From: Cyclobacterium xiamenense | Lineage (GTDB): Bacteria; Bacteroidota; Bacteroidia; Cytophagales; Cyclobacteriaceae | Length of the DNA: 64,000 bases | NCBI RefSeq assembly: GCF_009467825.1 | Contig: NZ_WIOK01000021.1 | Location: 1 to 64,000, forward strand | Direction: 5' to 3' | Shown: one piece after another, positions 9,662 through 20,326 of the stretch | Numbering within the stretch: the first letter of the stretch is position 1 | Layout of the letters: each line of letters starts with the position of its first letter | Translations under genes and position numbers: made by a program | Notes under the pieces: generated by a model | Database searches by the model: none | Told to the model about the DNA's origin: nothing | What the model saw: the letters and a program-made list of their open reading frames with translations, nothing else

Positions 9662-10894
9662 ATGAAACAGCAGAAAAATTATTTCCTTCTGGTCTTGATT
9701 TTAGGTGCACTGAGTACCATCAGTCCTTTTTCCGTAGACATGTATTTGCCTGCCTTTCCGGCCATCGCAGAAAATCTGAATACGAGCATTTCTCAGGTGC
9801 AACTTTCGCTTACCAGTTACCTGATCGGTATCGCCATCGGTCAGCTATTTTATGGTCCCTTGCTGGACAAATTTGGAAGGAAAAAGCCCCTGTATGCGGG
9901 ACTTTGGATTTACATCGCGGCCTCTGTTGGCTGCGCATTTACGCAATCTGTGGATGCCTTGATTGCCATGCGGTTTGTACAGGCTATTGGCGGATGTGTG
10001 GGGATGGTGGCTGCACAGGCGTTGGTTAGAGATTTGTTTCCGGTCAATAAAATTGCCCAGGCCCTAGCCCTGCTCACTTTGGTTATTGCGGTGTCTCCCA
10101 TGGTAGCACCTACTCTGGGAGGATACCTAACGGCACATTTCCACTGGCACTGGATGTTTATCTTGCTAGCAGCTATTTGTGCTGCCATTTTGTTTGCTTG
10201 CAAATGGCAGCTGCCGGATGGAGCGGATCCGGAACGGGATTTGTCGCTGCGACCTGGAAAGGTTGCCAAAAAGTACCGGGAAGTTCTGCGAAACAAGCAA
10301 TTCCTTACCTATATTCTGGTTGGAGGCATCGCGGGGGCGGCGCCCTTCGCCTACATTGCCGGGTCTTCGGACGTTTTTATCAACAATTACGGACTCACGC
10401 CCACGGAATACGGGTGGCTTTTCGCTTTTTTGGCCGTGGCCATGATTGGGGCTACCCAGCTAAACCACGTACTGCTAAACCGATACAGCAACCGAACCAT
10501 CGTCATCACAGCCCTTTGTTACCAACTCGTTGTCGGAATACTGATTATTGCCGGAGTTAGTACCGGCTTCTTTAACGTTTGGATGCTGATAGGAATGTTG
10601 TTTATATTCCTAACCGGGCATGGGTTGAGCGTGCCGAATGCGGCCGCCATCTCCCTGGCTCCTTTTGCAAAAAATGCCGGTAGTGCTTCTGCCATGATGG
10701 GCTTTATGCGCATGGCCATCGGCGGCATCGTTTCGGGGCTGGTCAGTGTTTTTCACAACGGTACCGCACTTCCTATGGTCCTATTAATGGCGGGCTGTAT
10801 CCTTCTGGCGGGTTTGGTTTTGATGTATCATTACCATACTACCGGTGAATTGCATACCTGGCGAAAAAAGGGCCCCGGGCTATCTCCCCGCTAG
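9662..10894 (+). CDS. Bcr/CflA-family multidrug efflux MFS transporter
   Basis: A proton-driven 12-TM inner-membrane exporter (DHA1 class) of about 410 residues. The opening segment LSTISPFSVDMYLPAFP is diagnostic for Bcr/CflA proteins. The loop 2-3 MFS motif appears as GPLLDKFGRKKPL, and VRDLFP follows helix 4. I choose the ATG at 9662 over an upstream TTG at 9650, because that TTG lies inside a likely -7 element (TATTTTTG, 9645-9652) and the family N-terminus begins at the ATG. If that element is used, the leader would be only a few bases long. The next gene starts 72 bases downstream with its own promoter. The substrate cannot be predicted. Confidence 0.92.
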   Translation: MKQQKNYFLLVLILGALSTISPFSVDMYLPAFPAIAENLNTSISQVQLSLTSYLIGIAIGQLFYGPLLDKFGRKKPLYAGLWIYIAASVGCAFTQSVDALIAMRFVQAIGGCVGMVAAQALVRDLFPVNKIAQALALLTLVIAVSPMVAPTLGGYLTAHFHWHWMFILLAAICAAILFACKWQLPDGADPERDLSLRPGKVAKKYREVLRNKQFLTYILVGGIAGAAPFAYIAGSSDVFINNYGLTPTEYGWLFAFLAVAMIGATQLNHVLLNRYSNRTIVITALCYQLVVGILIIAGVSTGFFNVWMLIGMLFIFLTGHGLSVPNAAAISLAPFAKNAGSASAMMGFMRMAIGGIVSGLVSVFHNGTALPMVLLMAGCILLAGLVLMYHYHTTGELHTWRKKGPGLSPR

Positions 10895-10903
10895 ACCGGA
10901 AAA

Positions 10904-10934
10904 TAGGTCATGCTGGAATATTTTTCTAACTTTG
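10904..10934 (+). promoter_or_regulatory. Probable promoter of the ABC-F gene
   Basis: TAACTTTG at 10927-10934 is an exact TAnnTTTG -7 element, about 33 bases before the ABC-F start codon. The -33 position (10904-10907, TAGG) is a poor match to TTTG. Confidence 0.5.
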
Positions 10935-10945
10935 CGCTTTCTTAA

Positions 10946-12583
<1,638 letters not shown>

Positions 12584-12593
12584 TTCATCCTAC

Positions 12594-13991
12594 TTGCTGG
12601 CCGCTGCAATCGTTTGTTACCTACTGGGAACCATGGCTTTGGGAGCCTGGTCTTCCCGTTTGGTAAAAACCTCCGGAGACTTTATGTTGGCAGGCAGGCG
12701 GCTTCCCCTTTTCTTAAGCGCTTCGGCACTATTCGCTACCTGGTTCGGTTCCGAAACGATTTTTGGTGCCTCTTCTGAATACCTGGAGCACGGCTTGTTA
12801 GGTGTCATGGAGGACCCGTTTGGTGGGGCCCTTTGCCTGCTTTTATTTGGTTTGTTCTTTGTCAAACCCATTTATGCCATGCAGGCCCGAACACTAGGAG
12901 ACGTCTTCTTGCAGTTATTTGGCAAACGGGTCGCTTTGTACGCCAGTATTTTTATGATTCCTGCCTATTTTGGATTCATTGCCGCCCAGTTGGTCGCCTT
13001 TGGCCTCATCCTGGGAGCGGTCTCCGATGTGTCGATCGAAACCGGGGTGGTGATTAGCGCTACGGTCGTGTTGTTTTACACTTTTCTAGGTGGCATGTGG
13101 GCCATATCCGTAACCGATTTTGTACAGACGATTGTGATAGTCGTGGGACTGCTTTGGCTAGCCCAAACCCTCAGTCAGGAGGCAGGAGGTGTTACTCGGG
13201 TCCTTAACCAGGCTCCTGCATCCAGCTTTACCTTCTTTCCGGAACAAACCTTCGGTGCCTGGATGGAGTATCTAGGTGCCTGGGCGATACTGGGTTTGGG
13301 CAGTATCCCCAGTCAGGACATTTACCAACGATCCATGGCAGCCAAGAGTAGCAAAATTGCGCAAAAATCACTGTTTTTGGCGGCTGGATTCTACCTGACC
13401 ATTGGACTGCTCCCTTTATTTATTGCCTTGAGTGCCAAAATCCTGTATCCCAATAGTACGCCAGAAAACGCACAAATGCTACTTCCCGAACTGGTAATGC
13501 ATCACAGCAGTTTGCCGCTGCAAATCGTTTTCTTTGGCGCATTGCTTTCTGCCATCATGAGCACTACCAGTTCCTCCATGCTTGCTCCCGCTGCCTTGCT
13601 CACCGAAAATATCATTAAACCATGGAGAAAAAGCACCTGGACTGAAAAGCAATTGTTGGTCGTTTTACGGGTTTGCCTGGCGGCAATTGCGGTCATTTCC
13701 GTTCTACTTGCTTTTTGGAAAACCAATATTTACTCCTTGATCGGTGAAGCCTCCATGTTGCTTTTGGTATCCTTGCTGGTTCCGCTGACGGCCGGCCTTT
13801 ATTGGAAGAAGGCCTCTCCCGCCGGTGCCAAAGGCTCCTTGTTTGGCGGAATGGTCGCTTATTTGTTGTTTTATTTTGACCTTGTTTACATGCCTGTACC
13901 ACACCACTTGGCGGCCTTGCTCTTCAGCGCCGCTGCGATGATCGCAGGCTCCGTTGCCTATCCCAAAGCTATCCATGAAAACATATCCTGA
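12594..13991 (+). CDS. Sodium:solute symporter (SSS family)
   Basis: A multi-pass inner-membrane Na+/solute cotransporter of about 465 residues with around 12-13 hydrophobic helices. The family N-terminal block is present: a first helix ending in LGAWSSR, then DFMLAGRRLP and the helix with TWFGSETIFGASS. The substrate is unknown; sugars, amino acids and carboxylates are all carried by this family. The start is unclear. The frame is open back to 12408 but overlaps the ABC-F gene there with no family resemblance. Near the expected N-terminus only a TTG (12594) or an ATT (12579, overlapping the ABC-F stop) is available, and the first ATG (12632) would cut the first helix. I use the TTG. The 3' end overlaps the methyltransferase gene by 17 bases, consistent with one operon. 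Confidence 0.85.
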   Translation: MLAAAIVCYLLGTMALGAWSSRLVKTSGDFMLAGRRLPLFLSASALFATWFGSETIFGASSEYLEHGLLGVMEDPFGGALCLLLFGLFFVKPIYAMQARTLGDVFLQLFGKRVALYASIFMIPAYFGFIAAQLVAFGLILGAVSDVSIETGVVISATVVLFYTFLGGMWAISVTDFVQTIVIVVGLLWLAQTLSQEAGGVTRVLNQAPASSFTFFPEQTFGAWMEYLGAWAILGLGSIPSQDIYQRSMAAKSSKIAQKSLFLAAGFYLTIGLLPLFIALSAKILYPNSTPENAQMLLPELVMHHSSLPLQIVFFGALLSAIMSTTSSSMLAPAALLTENIIKPWRKSTWTEKQLLVVLRVCLAAIAVISVLLAFWKTNIYSLIGEASMLLLVSLLVPLTAGLYWKKASPAGAKGSLFGGMVAYLLFYFDLVYMPVPHHLAALLFSAAAMIAGSVAYPKAIHENIS

Positions 13992-15156
13992 AATAATCTT
14001 AAAGAAAGGAAAAGAAATTTCCATTAAACGAAGGCATCACTGGATTTTTTCCGGTGCCGTTTACACCAAACCGGTTGATTTACGAGATGGTGAATTGGTA
14101 AAGGTTTTTGACGCGAACCATCGGGTCTTGGGTATGGGTTTCTATGCGCCTGGCTCCATTATGATCCGAATGATTGTCTTTGGCGACCAGGAAATAGACG
14201 AGGCATTTTGGCTGGAGAAGCTTAGCGCCGCCTACCAACTTCGCCAACAAATCTTCGCCGCCCAACGCGAATCGACCAATGCCTACCGATTGGTACACGG
14301 TGAAGGGGATCACCTGCCCGGGCTGATCATCGATAATTACAACGGGAACCTGGTTATTCAGGCACATCACCGGGGCATCCTTGGCGAATTGCCTACGATT
14401 GTCACTGCGCTGCAAACGCTTTTCGGAACGGACCTTCAATCCATTTACAACAAAAGTGCCGCTGCATTGCACGACAAAACCGGGGAGGCCGACTCCTGGC
14501 TCGTGGGAGAAAAACAGGAACCGCGAATCCTGGAAAGCGGGCTCCGCTTCGAAATCAACTTGGAGAAAGGGCAGAAAACCGGTTTTTTTCTGGACCAACG
14601 GGACAACCGGCGCTTGTTGCAAAACTACTGTACGGGCAGAAAAGTTCTCAACACCTTTTGCTACTCCGGTGGATTTTCGGTATACGCACTTGGGGCCGGT
14701 GCCAGCCAGGTTACCTCCGTGGATATCTCCGCAGAAGCAATCGCTCTCTGCCAAAAAAACCTGGAACTAAACGGGTTTGACACGGAAAAAAATCCATGCC
14801 TCACGGCAGATGTGCTGAAGTATTTGCAGGACATCGACGAATCGTACGACCTGGTAATTCTCGACCCACCGGCCTTTGCAAAAAACACGCGCTCCAGGCA
14901 CAATGCCGTACAGGCATACAAACGGCTAAACGCCATGGCGCTGAAAAAAATAGAACCCGGAGGGATATTGTTTACTTTTTCTTGTTCGCAGGTCATTGAC
15001 CGGGAACTCTTTACCCATACGGTGACGGCAGCGGCATTGGAGGCTGGGCGTCCTACCCAAATTATCCATCAGGTGTCCCAGGGAGCAGACCATCCGGTGA
15101 ATATCTTTCACCAGGAAACCTCGTACCTGAAGGGATTGGTTGTCTACGTTAGCTAA
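13975..15156 (+). CDS. rlmI: 23S rRNA m5C methyltransferase, RlmI-like
   Basis: A class I SAM-dependent methyltransferase of 393 residues. The order is the RlmI one: an N-terminal PUA domain (about 1-75, with HHWIFSGAV), a central EEHEE-like domain, then the Rossmann methyltransferase domain from about residue 200. Visible motifs are KTGFFLDQRDNR, the SAM-binding segment LNTFCYSGGFSVYA and motif IV DPPAFAK. E. coli RlmI methylates C1962 of 23S rRNA, and the same role is assumed here. The ATG at 13975 matches the family N-terminus better than an upstream TTG at 13954. The gene overlaps the symporter by 17 bases and is probably the last gene of the ABC-F/symporter/methyltransferase operon. Confidence 0.9.
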   Translation: MKTYPEIILKKGKEISIKRRHHWIFSGAVYTKPVDLRDGELVKVFDANHRVLGMGFYAPGSIMIRMIVFGDQEIDEAFWLEKLSAAYQLRQQIFAAQRESTNAYRLVHGEGDHLPGLIIDNYNGNLVIQAHHRGILGELPTIVTALQTLFGTDLQSIYNKSAAALHDKTGEADSWLVGEKQEPRILESGLRFEINLEKGQKTGFFLDQRDNRRLLQNYCTGRKVLNTFCYSGGFSVYALGAGASQVTSVDISAEAIALCQKNLELNGFDTEKNPCLTADVLKYLQDIDESYDLVILDPPAFAKNTRSRHNAVQAYKRLNAMALKKIEPGGILFTFSCSQVIDRELFTHTVTAAALEAGRPTQIIHQVSQGADHPVNIFHQETSYLKGLVVYVS

Positions 15157-15188
15157 AAAAAAGTGGCAGGAATTGCGGTCCTGCCACT
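15155..15188 (-). terminator. Rho-independent terminator of the GH109-like gene
   Basis: On the minus strand the perfect 10-bp stem AGTGGCAGGA/TCCTGCCACT (plus 15162-15171 and 15179-15188) is followed by a run of T (plus-strand A at 15155-15161). The T run overlaps the TAA stop of the converging rlmI-like gene. The same hairpin, without a T run on its 3' side, may also slow transcription from the plus side. Confidence 0.85.
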
Positions 15189-15199
15189 CCCTCGGTTCC

Positions 15200-16609
15200 T
15201 TATGCGTTCACACCGGTAGTACCTCCCCCTTTCAGGGTTAGCTCCACCGGCTGGTTGGTTTGCCAGGAACCGGCCGTAAAATCAGGAATATCGATCGAAT
15301 TGGATCGGTTGGCTACTGACCATTCGCTCAATGGGGTAATGGAGCTCCAAAGTGCGGCATCGTACACATCCTGGTCCAGTGGTAATCCATTTCTCAGGCA
15401 ATCGATCAATCGCCAATCCATCATAAAATCCATGCCACCGTGCCCGCCGATTTTCTTTGCCATTTCCCCGACCTTTTTTACAATTTCGGGAGTGTATTTT
15501 TCCTCCAGTTCCTTGACTTCTTCGTCTTTCATCCATCCATGCCCGGTAGCTACGCCCGGCACGGGCCACTTTCTGGCCATACCTTTGGTACCGCTTATCA
15601 GATGAATCCGGGAATACGGCCGGGGTGAACTCACATCGTGCTGGATCATGATGGATTTACCTTTTTTGGTTTTTACCAGGGTGGTGTTCATGTTTCCCCG
15701 GAACTGCTTCGTCGCAAATGAGGCATAGAAATCGTCCTCGGCAGCCAGTTCTTCTGCCCGGGCTTTCATGTGAAAATCCTGGCTAGACAAAGAGGTGAGG
15801 TAGTCCATTTGATCCCCCCTGTTGATATTCATGATCTGGCAGACCGGACCCAATCCGTGGGTTGGATAGATGTTTCCATTTCGGTAATTTTCTTTCAATC
15901 GCCACATGTCCTGATATCCGGTGTCCTTTTTGAAATTCAGCTCAAGCAAGTCGTGGATATAGGCCCCTTCTCCGTGGATAATGTCGCCAAAGAAGCCATC
16001 CCGAGCCATGTTTAAGGTCATCAGTTCGAAAAAATCGTAGCAGCAATTTTCCAATTGCATGCAGTGTTTTTTCGTGCGTTCGGAGGTTTCTACCAGTTGC
16101 CAGCATTCCTCCAGACTGATGGCGATGGGAACTTCTGAAGCGGCATGTTTGCCAGCTTCCATGGCATAAACGGCCATGGGGGTATGCCATTCCCAGGGCG
16201 TAGCGATGTATACCAGATCCAAATCATCCCGGTCCACCATTTCCTTCCAGGCATAGGTGCTGCCGCTGTAGGTAGCCGGCTTGTGAGTGGTACCCTCCAG
16301 GGTTTTCATCACCTTATCTACCATCTCTGGTCGCAAATCACACAAGGCGGTAATTTCCACCCCTTCTATTTTGCTTAATCGATTGACTGCACCCGGACCA
16401 CGCATACCCAGTCCGATCACCCCGATGCGCACCCGATCCAGCTTCGGAGCCGCATAACCGGACATATTGAAGCGTTGCGCATGCTGCCTTCTGCTTTGAA
16501 CAAGTACGTTCTCCTGTTCTTCCTGGGATAAACCGGTAAAACCCGTTCCCATCATTCCAATTCCGGCCAAGCCGGAGAGTTTTAAAAACTCCCTCCTTTT
16601 ATTACTCAT
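15200..16609 (-). CDS. Tat-exported Gfo/Idh/MocA-family protein, GH109-like (NAD-dependent glycosidase)
   Basis: GH109 enzymes remove alpha-N-acetylgalactosamine by an NAD-dependent oxidation-elimination-addition-reduction cycle. The 469-residue protein begins with a Tat signal (KRREFLK, residues 4-10, then a hydrophobic stretch), so it folds with its cofactor before export to the periplasm. A Rossmann NAD motif (IGVIGLGMRGPG) lies at about 62-73. Further on come the Gfo/Idh AGKHAASEVP segment and the GH109 hallmark YPTHGLGP followed by MNINRGD. The segment after that hallmark aligns by eye over its whole length with GH109. It lies 61 bases downstream of a NagX-like acyltransferase on the same strand, and both fit aminosugar polymer use. 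Substrate specificity is unproven. Confidence 0.85.
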   Translation of the reverse strand: MSNKRREFLKLSGLAGIGMMGTGFTGLSQEEQENVLVQSRRQHAQRFNMSGYAAPKLDRVRIGVIGLGMRGPGAVNRLSKIEGVEITALCDLRPEMVDKVMKTLEGTTHKPATYSGSTYAWKEMVDRDDLDLVYIATPWEWHTPMAVYAMEAGKHAASEVPIAISLEECWQLVETSERTKKHCMQLENCCYDFFELMTLNMARDGFFGDIIHGEGAYIHDLLELNFKKDTGYQDMWRLKENYRNGNIYPTHGLGPVCQIMNINRGDQMDYLTSLSSQDFHMKARAEELAAEDDFYASFATKQFRGNMNTTLVKTKKGKSIMIQHDVSSPRPYSRIHLISGTKGMARKWPVPGVATGHGWMKDEEVKELEEKYTPEIVKKVGEMAKKIGGHGGMDFMMDWRLIDCLRNGLPLDQDVYDAALWSSITPLSEWSVANRSNSIDIPDFTAGSWQTNQPVELTLKGGGTTGVNA

Positions 16610-16670
16610 AGTTTGCTTTTTTATTTGTTGGTTCTAAACTAAACGCCATCCCACAGGATAGCTCCTTGCA

Positions 16671-17777
16671 TTATATTTTAAAGAAAATCTTTTTTGAGTA
16701 GAGAAAATAACATAGGTACCACATACAGCCCAGCGATACGAAAGCCGTAAAAAGAGCCATTGCATGCTCCGGAAAGCCCAGCAATCCCAAAAACCCGTAG
16801 GTAAAGATGCCTACAAACCCGGTTAACCAGTCATGTCCCAGTACTTCGGCAAACAAGTAAATAAAAATTGGATTCATTCCGACAATTAAAAAGGCAAATG
16901 TCCATTTTTTCACCTTTTTTACGTCGATCAACCAAAAGCAAAAAGCAAGCACCAGCACCGCCCAGCCACCCGAGGCCATCACAAAAGCACTGGTGCTAAT
17001 ACGTTTAATGATTGGGGGAATTCCCGTCCAGTCCAGCCCGTAGCCTACCGCCAGGCCGATTACCCCTGCCACAAGTAGTGGCTTGATTTTTTCGCCATCC
17101 CTACGTTGGGACAAAAGTAACTTGCCGCACATCGCTCCCCAAAGGGTATGCGCTGCGGTAGGTAGGCAGTTGATCGCTACCCAACCACCCCCGTTGATCT
17201 TGCCCATCAGGATTTCATCGAAAAATGAGCCGAAATTATCCCCTTTGACAAAGGGAGCAGAGTGGTCGTACATCCGGTACAATAGCTCCGTCAGTAGCAA
17301 TAAACCAATGGATACAAGGAATTGCCATTTTGCTGGGTAATTAATAAACAGGTAGGTCAGCAAAATGGTGAAGGACAACTGGGTTAGTACATTCCACAAT
17401 TCAAACACGAGCGCGTCTGCGTAGACGCAATGCAAGCCGGTCCCAAACAGAAATAAAAGCAGGCAGCGTCGCAGGACATGCCGGGTTAGGTCAGCTGAAT
17501 TGGATCCCTTTTCCAACCTGTTTTTAAGCGAAAAAGGCATCGCCACCCCGACGATAAACATGAAAAAAGGCTGAATGAGATCCCAAAACCGAAGGCCATT
17601 CCAGGGGTGGTGGGTAAATTGCTGAAAAACAGCAAAACCAAATGAGTCTTCGGAAACCGCACCCAAAAGAGCCCGATAGACCAACGCAGATTCGGCAACC
17701 AGCAAAAACATGGTAATTCCCCGGTAGGCATCCAACGAAACCAATCTTCTACCAGGAAGGGCTGGGTTTGGGTTCAT
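16671..17777 (-). CDS. NagX-like / DUF5009 membrane acyltransferase (copy 1)
   Basis: An integral membrane protein of 368 residues with about ten hydrophobic helices. It belongs to the group that includes bacterial NagX and lysosomal heparan-alpha-glucosaminide N-acetyltransferase. The signature opening RLVSLDAYRGITMFLLV is followed by WDLIQPFFMFIVGVAMPFSL. NagX is tied to N-acetylglucosamine use, and a transmembrane acetyl-transfer role is inferred from the family only. A perfect consensus promoter lies upstream (17831-17861). The GH109-like gene follows after 61 bases and may share the transcript. A paralogue is at 45418-46521. Confidence 0.82.
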   Translation of the reverse strand: MNPNPALPGRRLVSLDAYRGITMFLLVAESALVYRALLGAVSEDSFGFAVFQQFTHHPWNGLRFWDLIQPFFMFIVGVAMPFSLKNRLEKGSNSADLTRHVLRRCLLLFLFGTGLHCVYADALVFELWNVLTQLSFTILLTYLFINYPAKWQFLVSIGLLLLTELLYRMYDHSAPFVKGDNFGSFFDEILMGKINGGGWVAINCLPTAAHTLWGAMCGKLLLSQRRDGEKIKPLLVAGVIGLAVGYGLDWTGIPPIIKRISTSAFVMASGGWAVLVLAFCFWLIDVKKVKKWTFAFLIVGMNPIFIYLFAEVLGHDWLTGFVGIFTYGFLGLLGFPEHAMALFTAFVSLGCMWYLCYFLYSKKIFFKI

Positions 17778-17830
17778 AAACGAGACGGCATAAAGACAAT
17801 TTTGAAAACCCCCACTGCGAAGGCGATATC

Positions 17831-17861
17831 CAAATATAGCTTTTCAGGGAACAGCTTCAAA
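17831..17861 (-). promoter_or_regulatory. Perfect Bacteroidota promoter of the NagX-like gene
   Basis: On the minus strand TTTG (plus 17858-17861), exactly 19 bases, then TATATTTG (plus 17831-17838). This is a full match to TTTG-N19-TAnnTTTG. The predicted start, near 17825, leaves a leader of about 48 bases before the ATG at 17777. Confidence 0.75.
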
Positions 17862-18011
17862 CAATCGATAACGAAAAAAGGATGAATGGTTTTATGCTTG
17901 TTTTACTGAATTTTAAAATTATTTATTACATTTAGGCCTAACAGCAAACGGTCAAATCTGCCGGTGTGCCTGCTTGAACTCCATTTATAATCGCTTAACC
18001 TACCCTTTTTT

Positions 18012-19145
18012 ATGCGTCCCTATCTCTCGCTGGTTACTTCTTTCTTAGTACTACTCATTTGCCATTCCTGTGGGCGTCCAGATACGGAAACCGCAACATC
18101 GACGCAGGAGAGTTTTTCGGCTGATTCGGTAGAGGCCTTGCTTTTAAAAGACCACCAACCGGTTTCCCTGTATAAAGGAAACGAAAATCCCGTAACCAGA
18201 GCAGCTTTTCCAGTGATTGACATGCATTCTCATCCTTACGCGAAATCCGAAGCAGCGCTCGACGAATGGGTAAAGACCATGGACAAAGTAGGCATAGAAA
18301 AAACGGTGATTCAATCTTACCAAACAGGAGATGCCTTTGATTCGCTAGTACAGGTATACGGCAAATATCCGGACCGTTTCATTCTGTTTTGCGGATTCGA
18401 TTACACCGGTTACGAGCAGGATGATTTTGGTCCTGCGGCGGTAAAAGAACTGGAGCGGTGTTTTTCGATGGGTGCAAAAGGAGTGGGCGAATTGGGAGAT
18501 AAAGGGAAAGGGCTGTTTTACTCCCGGCCGACAAAAGCATTTGGCATGCACATCAACGATCCAAAAATGAAGCCATTGATCCAGAAATGCGGGGAATTGG
18601 GCATGCCAATCAGCATTCATGTTGCGGAACCCATCTGGATGTACCAGCCGATGGATGCGAGTAACGATGGCCTAATGAATGCCTTTAAATGGCGGCTTGA
18701 CCAACAGGAAGGAATTGTGGACCACCAGGGCATGATCGACATACTGAAAGATGCTGTGGCTCAAAATCCGGAAACCACCTTCATCGCTTGTCATTATGCA
18801 AATACGAGTTATGATTTGAGCATACTGGCGAAACTATTCGACGTCTATCCCAACCTATATGCCGACAATAGTGCCCGGTATGCTGAAACGGCCACGATTC
18901 CGCGAACCGTCAATCGATTTTATTCGCAGTATGCGGACCGCTTGGTGTACGGTACCGATATGGGAATGGATGTGGGCATGTATCAAACAACCCTTCGCAT
19001 TCTGGAGACTGCCGACGAGCATTTTTACGACAGAAACATTTCCTCCTACCATTGGCCCATGCATGGATATGACCTTTCCGGGGAGGTGTTGGAAAAGGTA
19101 TACCGTTCCAATGCCCAAAAACTTCTAAAATTACCCGCAGAATGA
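18012..19145 (+). CDS. Amidohydrolase-family lipoprotein (metal-dependent TIM-barrel hydrolase)
   Basis: A 377-residue exported hydrolase of the amidohydrolase_2 type. The N-terminus is a lipoprotein signal with Cys20 as the likely lipidated residue, although the lipobox (ICHSC) is imperfect. Metal and catalytic positions fit the family: HxH at residues 72 and 74 (DMHSH), His203 (HVAEP), His261 (CHYAN) and Asp316 (YGTDMG). Family members decarboxylate or hydrolyse cyclic or lactone-like substrates, and the substrate here is unknown. The gene converges on the SGNH hydrolase with a single base between the stop codons. Its upstream region, shared with the NagX-like gene, holds only a near-match -7 (TACATTTA, 17927-17934). 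Confidence 0.85.
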   Translation: MRPYLSLVTSFLVLLICHSCGRPDTETATSTQESFSADSVEALLLKDHQPVSLYKGNENPVTRAAFPVIDMHSHPYAKSEAALDEWVKTMDKVGIEKTVIQSYQTGDAFDSLVQVYGKYPDRFILFCGFDYTGYEQDDFGPAAVKELERCFSMGAKGVGELGDKGKGLFYSRPTKAFGMHINDPKMKPLIQKCGELGMPISIHVAEPIWMYQPMDASNDGLMNAFKWRLDQQEGIVDHQGMIDILKDAVAQNPETTFIACHYANTSYDLSILAKLFDVYPNLYADNSARYAETATIPRTVNRFYSQYADRLVYGTDMGMDVGMYQTTLRILETADEHFYDRNISSYHWPMHGYDLSGEVLEKVYRSNAQKLLKLPAE

Positions 19146-19146
19146 G

Positions 19147-20253
19147 TTATTGTTCCCGAAAAATCGATTCCACGGCGCGGGCATATCCTGCGGCATACCG
19201 ACTCATCCCCAAATCAGAGGGATGGGTGCCATCTACGGTATCATCCATGGAAAGTCCGATTGCCTCTTTGTCCAGGTAATAGAGATCCTCCGTACCTGAA
19301 TTTATCAGCTCTTCGTAAACTTCCCGCGACCATTTATTTCTTATTTCGTAAGTGTTCTTGCGTTCTTTGTTGACCAGCTCATCCGTGTATCCGGCATGTT
19401 CTACTAACAATACCGGGGTGCCCGGACGCTTTTCTTTCAAGTACACGACCGCATTCCGGATTCGCTGCTTTACTTCGGATTCGGAAAAAGTTTCTCTAAC
19501 CAGATTCGGCAGGCAATCCAAGACGTAAAGGCTGCTTTCTTGTGTGGCCATTAGCTGAATCAATGGAGTTTCCAGCTGTCCGTTTCCTGAAAAACCCAGG
19601 TTAATCAGCGGAAGGTTAAGGTGTCGTTCCAATAGGGCCGTCCAGGCCATTCCTGGTCTCGATGCACAAGCCCCCTGGGCAATCGACGTGCCGTATACCA
19701 AAATGGGGAGCTCATCCAACGATTTTGGAAGGAATTCAATGGAAGCATCGGAGGGAACACCTACCTCCAGGTAGACAACCTCATTGTATAGGGGTAGGTA
19801 CAAATCAAATTCCCTGGGAATGGAGTCACCCGTTTTAATCGGAAAGCTATACCGAATGGTATCAGCAAAGGAATAATCTCCCTTGACCCAAACCCAAGCA
19901 CCGGATTCGTCTCTGGTATAAACATCCAATCCGCTTACGCCCGTTGCTGGCATGTGCGGCATGGCTACATTTCCGGATACGGTGTACCTAACCTGAATGG
20001 TGCTTGCTCCAGTACGAAACCTAAGCTTTAAACCAGCGGCATGTTTGGATAAATTCCAAACGGGCGGTCGCACCTGTTCCTTCAAGCTGGACGGCAAACG
20101 GGTAAAACTGGCATCTGCGCCAATCTTTCCATGGACACTATTTGTTGGTAACGATTCCATCGGATTGGTCCAGGTCCATTGTTCTTGCCCGAAGAGGGTA
20201 ACCTGGAAATTACCCAGCAGTAGAATCGTCGCGATTAGGGTCCATTTTTTCAT
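19147..20253 (-). CDS. Secreted SGNH/GDSL-family esterase with N-terminal beta domain
   Basis: A probable periplasmic or extracellular carbohydrate esterase of 368 residues. The Sec signal peptide covers about residues 1-22. Residues 25-165 form a beta-rich N-terminal domain of the kind that precedes SGNH domains in Bacteroidota. Catalytic blocks are present: GTS with nucleophile Ser190 (block I, in YGTSIAQGA), GFSGNG (block II/III, supplying the Gly and Asn of the oxyanion hole) and DGTHPSD with Asp341 and His344 (block V). Such enzymes often remove acetyl groups from polysaccharides, which would fit the nearby sulfatase, GH109 and NagX-like genes, but the substrate is not shown. No terminator is evident between it and the converging amidohydrolase gene. 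Confidence 0.88.
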   Translation of the reverse strand: MKKWTLIATILLLGNFQVTLFGQEQWTWTNPMESLPTNSVHGKIGADASFTRLPSSLKEQVRPPVWNLSKHAAGLKLRFRTGASTIQVRYTVSGNVAMPHMPATGVSGLDVYTRDESGAWVWVKGDYSFADTIRYSFPIKTGDSIPREFDLYLPLYNEVVYLEVGVPSDASIEFLPKSLDELPILVYGTSIAQGACASRPGMAWTALLERHLNLPLINLGFSGNGQLETPLIQLMATQESSLYVLDCLPNLVRETFSESEVKQRIRNAVVYLKEKRPGTPVLLVEHAGYTDELVNKERKNTYEIRNKWSREVYEELINSGTEDLYYLDKEAIGLSMDDTVDGTHPSDLGMSRYAAGYARAVESIFREQ

Positions 20254-20326
20254 AAAACCGAGTGTTTTCTGGTATAGTCTTCCAGCGGATTTATTGTATA
20301 ACTTTGGGCTACGGCTCCGGGAAAAC

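Noticed and set aside
14080-14754. 224-codon minus-strand open frame
   Set aside because: Antisense to the RlmI-like gene, which has family motifs throughout; no protein-like features.
20297-20304. Plus-strand TAACTTTG matching the -7 element
   Set aside because: It lies between two minus-strand genes with no plus-strand gene nearby to be served; probably chance.
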